Part shown: one piece after another, positions 57,448-64,000 of the stretch
Layout: each line of letters starts with the position of its first letter
Numbering within the stretch: the stretch's first letter is position 1
Assembly: GCA_963920705.1 (NCBI GenBank)
Contig: OY987232.1
Coordinates: forward strand, 19,685,442-19,749,441
Reading direction: 5' to 3'
DNA length: 64,000 nt
Origin: Odiellus spinosus
Lineage: Eukaryota > Arthropoda > Arachnida > Opiliones > Phalangiidae
The notes under the pieces: generated by a model
The model's database searches: none
Seen by the model: only the letters and a program-made list of their open reading frames with translations
What the model was told of the DNA's origin: nothing
Program-made: the position numbers and the translations under genes

Positions 57448-57773
57448 CAGGGTTGTAACAGTTTTTTCAGATTCAAATTCCCTGACCTTTTCCACCGATT
57501 TTCCCTGACCGTTTCGGCTAATACTACGCAACTTTTAACCTTTTAATGTTTTATATAATCGCGTTCGCCAAACTGCAGGCGTATCTTTGTTCTAATCTAT
57601 ACAACTGACACGCCGTCACCTGAGAATCCAATCCGCGGATAATGATCGCAATTTCCTGGCTTCTCGAAAGATCTTTTTAAAATATCTTAAAATTCCCTGA
57701 CCTTTTCGGCTCATTTTCAAATTCCCTGACTTTTCCTTGTTTCCCCCGTTTTCCCTGACCTCTGGCAACCTTG
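57448..57773. mobile_element. R6 CAGGG-type repeat with 5-bp direct repeat
   Basis: Starts CAGGGTTGTAACAGTTTTTT, ends CTCTGGCAACCTTG, flanked by CACAG at 57443-57447 and 57774-57778. The interior has CTGAGAATCCAATCCGCGGA and TTCCCTGACCTTTTCC motifs. Confidence 0.78.
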
Positions 57774-58122
57774 CACAGACTCAAAAAAAAATAATAAATC
57801 TAGAGATAGTAAAGTTTAAGTCTCCCAAAAACTTCCAAAAACCGTATCGAACATGATCTCTCGGAGTGTGGCTTCTATTATAGACTTCACCAACTTGTTA
57901 TCAATAATTTTTAATAAATTATAAAATCAATTTCCTCGTGATAAAATGGATTGATTTCAAAACTCAGAATATTTCCAAATAATCAAATAATATTTCATTC
58001 AACTGGATAATAAAGTCTCATATTTCGCGTTAAATAATTGAATAATATTAAACGGTGGTATTATTAATTAATGTAATTTCATTATAGGTTTTCCTTGTAT
58101 TAACCAATTTTAAGCGTTAGTT

Positions 58123-58154
58123 TATATAAATCAAATGCATTGTAGGATTCATTT
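58123..58154 (+). promoter_or_regulatory. Candidate TATA plus initiator promoter of the desaturase
   Basis: TATATAAA at 58123-58130 and TCATTT at 58149-58154 (A at 58151), 28 bp apart. This would give a 56-nt 5' UTR before ATG 58207. Inferred from sequence and spacing only. Confidence 0.5.
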
Positions 58155-58206
58155 CTGTAGAGAGTTGGTTATGTTTTAAGCAACTTCATTTTAAAAATTA
58201 ACAGCG

Positions 58207-58378
58207 ATGATAGAAGAGACAGACATGTCTTCCAAAAATAAGTTTAAATTTTCATATAATTCGTATAATTCCTATAAAATAAGTTGGTTTACGTTAATTG
58301 GTTTAATCGTGATACACACGTTACCACTATTTTATTTCCATCGAGCCCATGAGGCTAAAAGAGCTACTATTTTGTTTA
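58207..58378 (+). CDS. Desaturase exon 1
   Basis: ATG 58207 through TTGTTTA, donor [23 protein letters not shown] aligns with the start of the first membrane segment of the family. ATG 58225 (residue 7) is a possible alternative start. Confidence 0.85.
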
Positions 58379-60197
58379 GTAAGTATTTTATACCCATTTA
58401 TAAAATTAATCGCGATTTAAAGGGAAACTTGAAGCTAAAAATATAATTTTGAATTTATTTTCGGAATCACCGTGTTCTAAAACGTATTCCAGAATTTTTC
58501 CCGAATTTTTAGACACCTTTTTGTTGTTTAAATTAATTATTTGGTAAAATTTGAATTTTAGTAAATATGAAATCGGACCAATCATATTATTTCAGACTTC
58601 AACAGACTTTGTAATGTGTTAATATTAAAAGAATAGGATTGTATTTGATGGACAAGATCTTAGGCATCAAATATCGGCCTGTTCTTGTAATGTTAACACA
58701 TTACAAGCACGGTTGAAGGCTGAAATAATATGATTGGTCCAATTTTATATTTACTAAAATAAAATTTTTTACAAAACTTCAGAAATTAATTTAAAGATTA
58801 AAAATGTGTCTAAAAAATGCGTAAAAAAATCCTTAATTTCTTCGCGTTGAAGGGTCAGCTACCAATGAGCAAATACCAGTCGTTTTAATAACATTCGATT
58901 GGTCGGTGACTCTTTAATGAGAAGAATTTCACGAGATCTTCGTGAATCCAGCTGGGTTAGTTTTAAAATTATTTCTAGGTTTAATATTTGTTTGTAAAAA
59001 TATTAAATATTCTTATAAGATATTATCATAAGTATATACGCGTTAAAAGTATGTAAGTTTCAACCCAGTTAATATTGTTTTTAATGTTATTTTAATTTTA
59101 ATTAATTTTGTTTCACTTAAAACACTGGATTAATTTATAATTTATTATTACAGATACTTTATTTGGATTTACATGCGGATTAGGGATTACGGCGGGAGCT
59201 CATCGACTTTGGGCTCACAAAAGTTATAAAGCAAAGAAGCCTTTAGAAATATTTTTACTTTTTTTAAATACTCTAGCGTTTGAGGTATTAATATCAATTT
59301 TATTTTTTAAAAATACTAGAAAGTTTGCTCTGTTAATAATTATTAACAATTAATATATTAATTTGAATCAATTTTAATTAAATTATAACTAATTAATTAA
59401 TATAATCTCTGTGTTAATAAATTTATAGAAATCCGTGATTCATTGGTGTCGAGATCACAGAGTGCATCACAAATTTACGGAAACAGACGCTGACCCTCAT
59501 AACGCTAAAAGGGGTTTCTTCTTCGCCCATATGGGATGGTTAATGATCAGAAAACATCCTGACGTCACCAATAAAGGGAAGACGGTGGATCTTAGTGACT
59601 TATACGCAAACCCATTGCTCACATTCCAACACGAGTAAGTTAAAAAAAATTATTTTTATTAATTTCTCGTTTAAATGTTTCGAGTTAAGCCTATTATATC
59701 CCAGCTAAGCCTAACTACTTGATTAAAATGGATATTTTTGTAGGTACTACCATTATCTAATTACGGCGCTGTCTTTGGCTTGGGTTTGTCTACCAGTTTT
59801 ATTATGGGACGAACAATGGCTCTTTTCGTTCCTGGCTTTCGTAATTCGAGTGGTCGCCTTGTACCACAGTACTTGGTTGGTCAACAGCGCCGCCCATATT
59901 TACGGCTATCGACCCTACGACAAGACCATCAACCCGAGAGAGAACTGGTTCGTGGCTCTCGTGGCCATGGGGGAAGGTTTTCATAATTACCATCATGTCT
60001 TTCCCTGGGATTATTCGACCAGCGAATTTGGGATTAAACTAAACGTTACCACTATGTTTATCAACGTCATGGCTTGGTTGGGTCAAGCTTACGACCTCAA
60101 AAAGGTCAAAGACGAAGACGTGAGAAAACGAGCCATGAGAACGGGGGAACAACATCATCACAATCAAGACAACGATGATGATTTGAAACTTTCATAG
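58207..60197 (+). CDS. Delta9-type acyl-CoA desaturase (4 coding exons, 320 aa)
   Basis: Model: exons 58207-58378, 59154-59284, 59429-59634 and 59744-60197, with phases 1, 0, 2 and all introns GT-AG. It is an integral ER membrane di-iron enzyme inserting a double bond into fatty acyl-CoA, using cytochrome b5. Seen: HRLWAH (His 74, 79), HRVHH (111, 114, 115), HNYHH (250, 253, 254) and NSAAH (217-221), plus [25 protein letters not shown] and [12 protein letters not shown]. The first membrane segment is about 27-44; further ones flank residues 58-70 and 175-215. The sequence aligns without gaps to family members across each splice junction. The cytosolic N-terminus is only ~23 residues, shorter than in many insect paralogues, and the C-terminus is His/Asp-rich ([12 protein letters not shown]). 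The exact regiospecificity cannot be read from sequence. Its only nearby AATAAA (60534) lies inside a repeat. Confidence 0.95.
58455..58830 (+). mobile_element. Palindromic repeat R8 copy in desaturase intron 1
   Basis: Starts TCGGAATCACCGTGTTCTAA. It contains AATCGGACCAATCATATTAT and, inverted, AATATGATTGGTCCAATTTT. Close relative of 18011-18370. Confidence 0.82.
58835..58985. mobile_element. Foldback-family fragment in desaturase intron 1
   Basis: GTCAGCTACCAATGAGC, CGATTGGTCGGTGACTC, CGTGAATCCAGCTGGG and TTTCTAGGTTTAATATTTGT match the central and right parts of 4492-4924 and 7855-8115. Confidence 0.65.
59154..59284 (+). CDS. Desaturase exon 2 (first His box)
   Basis: Acceptor ATTATTACAG; donor GTATTA. 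Encodes residues 58-101 with [20 protein letters not shown] and LNTLAFE. Confidence 0.95.
59429..59634 (+). CDS. Desaturase exon 3 (second His box)
   Basis: Acceptor AATTTATAG; donor GTAAGT after GA (phase 2). [20 protein letters not shown]; ends LLTFQH. It joins exon 2 without a missing residue against the family pattern AFQ(x)5W.RDHR.HH. Confidence 0.95.
59744..60197 (+). CDS. Desaturase exon 4 (third His box, C-terminus)
   Basis: Acceptor TTTTTGTAG. Residue 170 (Glu) is split across the junction; the exon then runs [10 protein letters not shown] through [20 protein letters not shown] and [15 protein letters not shown] to TAG at 60195. Confidence 0.97.
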
Positions 60198-60328
60198 TCA
60201 GAATTTATTTTGATGTAAATTAATTAGCAGTAATTATTTTAAGTGGATGGGTGACCACTTAAGAAATCAGCTGGGAAATATCTAGAAATATCAGGGCTTT
60301 GGCTTTCTACGGATTGTGTCTGGGTTTT

Positions 60329-60762
60329 CCATACCATGTTTTGGTCATGAAACTAAAATCCTAATTAATCTTGATCACTCGATTAGTCGTTGCCAAGTTG
60401 GTATCGCGCTAGCTCGGTAATTGCGGAGACCCGAGTTCGATTGCACGAAGTATTTTTGTTTTATTATTTTAGTAAATATTTGTTTTATTTGGGAAAGCTT
60501 ATACCAATATTCGTTGTACACGCTTTTATAGGTAATAAACCTATTTGAATTATTATTTACGAATCTATTACTTAAAATGTTTCAATATGACATAAATAAT
60601 TTAGTATTTAACGCTAAAATAAAATAATAAAACGAAACTTTTTCGGGGAATCGAACTCGGGTCTTCGCAATCATTAAGCTAGCGCGTTACCAACTTGGCT
60701 ACGCCTAATCCAGGGATATAGCTTAATTAGGATTTTAGTTTCGTGACCAAATAATGGTATGG
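60329..60762. mobile_element. RT palindromic element with tRNA-like sequence in both inverted repeats
   Basis: Ends CCATACCATGTTTTGGTCA and TGACCAAATAATGGTATGG are inverted. The arms stay paired for about 150 bp and each contains an A-box-like GCCAAGTTGGTA and a B-box-like GAGTTCGATT (left arm +, right arm -). The centre carries ATTCGTTGTACACGCTTTTA. No target duplication seen. It begins 132 bp after the desaturase stop codon, and AATAAA at 60534 lies in its centre. Confidence 0.85.
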
Positions 60763-61181
60763 ACAATCCGAGACTCAACTACGAGTGTCTAAACTTTAAT
60801 CATCGATGCTGGGCAAGTTAAATTCTTAACAAAATAGGCATAGATGTCCACTATTCAAATATACCGAAATTTAAATTAATTGCGTGTAAAATAATATTAT
60901 AAAATATTTATTTTTACTGGAATGATTTCTATTTAAGTTCATATTAATTATTTTATACTTAAAATTAATTCATTCATAATTATATCAAACAAGAGCAAAA
61001 TCAAGTAAAATTTCAAAGAAAAATTTATATTGGAGGAAAATAATTTGGATTTTGCCATAAGGAAATGACTAAGGATAACAAAGTAACAATAATTACCGAT
61101 TGCGTTCAAGGTTAAAGGGATAGTTTAAGTTAACACGCAAATACTCAATCGATTCGTATATATATTCAAAATATATATACA

Positions 61182-61412
61182 AAAGTTGCAACTTTGAATG
61201 GACATATATTCGTCGGTGCCATTCATCGAAATCTAGCTTTCACGAATAACTCTGCCAAAATTTATGTTTAAATAGGCTTTTTTTCTAGCATGATTAAATA
61301 ATAATGTAAAATTCAGTCAATTTTGGCAGAGTTATTCGTGAAAGCTAGCTTTCGATGAATGGCACCGACGATTTTAAACGAGAATATATGTCCATTCAAA
61401 GTTGCAACTTTG
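61182..61412. mobile_element. Foldback element with ~80-bp arms
   Basis: AAAGTTGCAACTTTGAATGG...GTCGGTGCCATTCATCGAAA...AATAACTCTGCCAAAAT on the left is mirrored by ATTTTGGCAGAGTTATTC...TCGATGAATGGCACCGAC...CAAAGTTGCAACTTTG on the right, around a ~50-bp AT-rich loop. No ORF, no clear flanking duplication. Confidence 0.85.
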
Positions 61413-61450
61413 TTTAACGAACTCTGTCCATTCCAAGTTGTAATTAACTA

Positions 61451-61567
61451 GAAAAAAAATTTCGAGGTTAAGCGGGACTCGAACTCCCAACCGGGTACCC
61501 CCCACCATTTATATCTTTAACACTGCAAGATAGTTGCCTTATCAAACTGCGCCACAGTAGCGATGAC
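61451..61567 (-). ncRNA. tRNA-like pol III sequence (probable SINE head or tRNA relic)
   Basis: On the - strand: A-box-like TGGCGCAGTTTGATAAGG, B-box GGGAGTTCGAGTCCC, and a T8 terminator just after. The arms needed for a functional tRNA do not pair: acceptor ends are not complementary, and a long insertion lies between anticodon and T arms. A full-length tRNA gene is therefore rejected. Confidence 0.45.
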
Positions 61568-61789
61568 GTCAGATCGTTTAAATAGAGAATCGAGAGATAA
61601 ATTAAGCTTGTGGAAGTAGGGTATTTTAAAACTCGATTAACTTAATTATTTAACGTTATTAAGATACAAAACTCGCGTTGGAATGCAATTTGGCCTACTA
61701 TTAAACCAAATACGCGATAAAACTGAAGATCAAGAAATTCTAAGATAGCTAAATAAGTGAGCAAAGTTATATTTAAATCATATTTAAAG

Positions 61790-62030
61790 TTTTAATGGTT
61801 TAATATTAATGTTATCTAACGAATTGTCGAAGAAAATAATTATTAAACCAACCCATTACGTTACAAAAATACATTAGGCTATTTTCGAAATTTTAAGAAT
61901 AAAAATTCCCCGCAATCTACGTCATCACTATGGTCACGTGATTTCGATATTGTAGAGCATATGTAGTTGATTCTCGCGCGGTCTTTTACGTGAAAGTACT
62001 TAACCCAGATCAAGTTAACTACCTTTCGTA
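61790..62030 (-). repeat. Repeat R4 copy, inverted
   Basis: AACCAACCCATTACGTTAC, CCCCGCAATCTACGTCATCA, GGTCACGTGATTTCGATATT and CGTGAAAGTACTT are the inverse of 34165-34400. Confidence 0.78.
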
Positions 62031-62744
62031 TGTAAATTATAGTTAATTTTTAGAATACATTTGCAAATGTATAAAATTATGAATATGTCTATTTAATTAT
62101 TGAATAGTTAGATTAAACTACCAGACTTGGAATTTCAATAATAGTTAAGTTGGGAAGTGTGAAAAAAGGGGTTCAAAATTAATATATTCGTTCCTGATTT
62201 TGATTTAATTCGTATTGTAATTAATTAATAATTATCATATTCGTTAAAAATCACCTTAAAGTTCGTACGATGTTAATGAATGAGGAAAAATGATTATTTT
62301 TGAGACGAGGAAACGAGTGAAAAGGAAAAAAATGAATATTATATTCAAGGTTAAAGGTAAAATTTTAAAATGAATTTAATAAAACAATACTGTTAATTTA
62401 AAGACGACAAAAAATTGAAAATAAAACACTTATAAAAAAATTGAAATTAAATTATGAAAAAAGAATTGTCTAGAACTAGGATCTTTTCTTTGAAAGATAA
62501 CATTGTGTACGGATTCGCCACTTTCATTTCTTTAATACTTTGTAATAAGAAACAATTACTTCAACTATAATACGCCATTAAAGGTAGACAGACACCAAAA
62601 ATATTTTCTACAAAATTTATACTTAAAGGGTTAGTAAAAGATTTTCATGGCGTTTTATTTAAATTTTTATTCGTTAATCAAATAGATAATGAAACATCGC
62701 GAGCATAAAATAGGGGAGATGCCCTTATCTTAATTTATTTATTT

Positions 62745-63235
62745 CCTTTCCAGGTTTTTCCACGACTATTTCCCTGAAATTTCTAGGTTTTTCAAAAAAT
62801 ATTTCCCTGAAATTTCCAGGTTATTCCTCAAATATTTCCCTGAAATTTCTAGGTTTATCTAAAAATATTTTCCTGAAGTTTCCAGGTTATTCCTCAAATA
62901 TTTCCCTGAAATTTCTAGGTTTATCTAAAAATATTTTCCTGAAGTTTCCATGTTATTCCTCAAATATTTCCATGTTATTCCTCAAATATTTCCATGTTAT
63001 TCCTCAAATAGTTCCATGTTATTAAACAAATAATTCCATGTTATTCCTCAAATAGTTCCATGTTATTAAACAAATAATTCCATGTTATTCCGCAAATAAT
63101 TCCCTGAAAATTCCAGGTTTTTCCCACAATTATTTCCCTAAAATTTCCATGTTATTCCACAAACACTTCCATGAAATTTCCAGATTATTCCACAAATATT
63201 TCTCTGTAAATTCCAGGTTATTCCATGCAAACTAC
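62745..63235. repeat. Tandem array of TTCCCTGAAATTTCCAGG units
   Basis: About 14 imperfect units mixing TTCCCTGAAATTTCTAGG, TTTATCTAAAAATATT, TTATTCCTCAAATATT and, in the middle, a shortened TCCATGTTATTCCTCAAATA subtype. Confidence 0.88.
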
Positions 63236-63599
63236 TAACTTCTATCAATAAAATAGAGTAATAATATTGAAGTTGTTTTAATTATAATTAATGAAATATT
63301 AATTGGATCAAATATGACCAAACCTCGAATTTCCACGAATTCCCTGAATTTCCCTAATATTTTTATAAACCTCTTGTAACTAAAAGCGCTAAAAATTTTG
63401 GATTTAGAGCCGTGTTAGCCTTTAAGTCAAAATTCAAGATCTTTGAACTGAAATTATTTATTTTTTCGTTCGCTCTTCCTTAGGAGATTCGCGTGTTAGG
63501 GAAAATGCGTTTAACTACCTGAGAAGATTAGTAAAGAATATTTAATTAAACCTTGAACTCTAATAACTGTCGAGCAAATTATAGACAAGTATTTTAACT

Positions 63600-63787
63600 A
63601 TGACAATAGTCGCGAACGGATTTAGTTTAGAGTCATCCTTAAAACCTTACGAACTCGCTTTTGCTTTTGTAGCTTGGGCTGCAAATTTAAATAAAATCGA
63701 AAGTTCGATTGATAAACCAAATAAAATTGAAATTAAATTTCAAGAAATATACTCGGAATTTGCTGTTTTAATTAACATTATATTTGG
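63600..63787 (+). CDS. Possible first coding exon of a gene leaving the window
   Basis: ATG 63600 opens 62 codons plus two bases and meets a strong donor, GTAAGT, at 63788. The peptide (MTIVANGFSLESSLKPYELA...EIYSEFAVLINIIFG) is not low-complexity and has two moderately hydrophobic stretches (ELAFAFVAWAANL, FAVLINIIFG). No family recognised. It could equally be a chance ORF. Confidence 0.35.
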
Positions 63788-64000
63788 GTAAGTCTAGACT
63801 TAATTTTAATTTTACGCGATTAATTTGGGCAATTTTGACCCGGGACTAGTTTTTCATAAGGGGAGCATTTACTCCTGGTAACAATAAAAAAAAATCAAAT
63901 CGCGTGAATTTAATCCACATTAATTTCATTAACTTTGAATTTTGTCTACATTGCGATAATAGAAAATTGGTGTTTAATAAATCTATGATAAATAAAATAT
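63788..64000. other. Presumed intron or flank
   Basis: AT-rich sequence after the GTAAGT; nothing recognised. Confidence 0.4.

Larger units (their letters stand above)
53041..58122. other. Intergenic region between gene B and the desaturase
   Basis: AATAAA at 53305 may end gene B. A (TTTG)n run lies near 53418-53447. The TTAA element at 54802-55333, repeat R4 at 56110-56215, RT units at 56865-57065 and an R6 element at 57448-57773 are listed separately. Nothing recognisable in 53450-54797, 55338-56109, 56216-56864 or 57066-57442. Confidence 0.6.
60198..63599. other. Region downstream of the desaturase
   Basis: Holds the RT palindrome 60329-60762, foldback 61182-61412, tRNA-like sequence 61451-61567, repeat R4 61790-62030 and tandem array 62745-63235. 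Nothing recognisable in 60763-61181, 62031-62744 or 63236-63599. Confidence 0.6.

Noticed and set aside
58445-59153. An extra desaturase exon in intron 1
   Set aside because: The region is repeats R8 and foldback sequence, and exons 1 and 2 already join without a gap against the family pattern.

Overview
This is a window of an AT-rich, intron-rich arthropod nuclear genome, most likely an insect. The evidence is a pair of single chitin-binding-domain proteins of the CPAP1 type (cuticular proteins analogous to peritrophins), a Delta9 acyl-CoA desaturase with insect-like exon structure, short AT-rich GT-AG introns, TATA plus TCAGT/TCATT core promoters, and very dense miniature inverted-repeat elements (MITEs) and minisatellites. 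The insect order cannot be decided from the sequence. All recognised genes lie on the + strand.

Genes, left to right. (1) CPAP1-like gene A: coding exons at 2953-3001, 10789-11318, 11378-11629 and 11897-12016 (316 aa). (2) A small secreted Gly/Ser-rich repeat protein, gene C: 16666-16680 plus 17178-17717 (184 aa). (3) CPAP1-like gene B: a TATA/Inr promoter near 27906-27942, a signal-peptide exon at 28223-28268, then a 23.3 kb intron and exons at 51556-51599, 51717-52187, 52298-52525 and 52921-53040 (302 aa). A and B are tandem paralogues with matching exon phases, a highly conserved linker block of about 60 residues, and one C-terminal six-cysteine chitin-binding domain each. (4) An acyl-CoA desaturase: exons 58207-58378, 59154-59284, 59429-59634 and 59744-60197 (320 aa, all three His boxes). 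(5) A possible first coding exon at 63600-63787 of a gene that runs off the window.

The rest is non-coding and repeat-dominated. Several DNA-transposon-type elements have ends that can be defined to the base: two copies of a family with 7-bp target duplications (24-360, 52557-52878), a 31-bp-TIR element also with a 7-bp duplication (20393-20685), two TTAA-flanked elements (4492-4924, 54802-55333), a 461-bp element flanked by CCTATA (43289-43749), a TA-flanked 861-bp element carrying its own small promoter-ORF-polyA unit (49042-49902), and a palindromic element whose inverted repeats contain tRNA-like pol III boxes (60329-60762, with relatives near 48.0-48.9 kb and 56.9 kb). Minisatellite or satellite arrays occur at 1.4-2.4, 15.4-16.0, 22.3-22.7, 23.2-23.4, 24.0-24.8, 35.2-36.0 (exact 172-bp period), 41.7-42.4, 46.9-47.4, 50.2-50.9, 54.8-55.3 and 62.7-63.2 kb.

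Functionally, A and B are expected to be secreted cuticle or apical-matrix chitin-binding proteins, gene C a secreted structural-type protein, and the desaturase an ER enzyme of lipid, hydrocarbon or pheromone metabolism. Nothing in the sequence ties the desaturase to the cuticle genes beyond proximity. No CRISPR array, rRNA gene, convincing functional tRNA, retrotransposon ORF or viral gene was seen.
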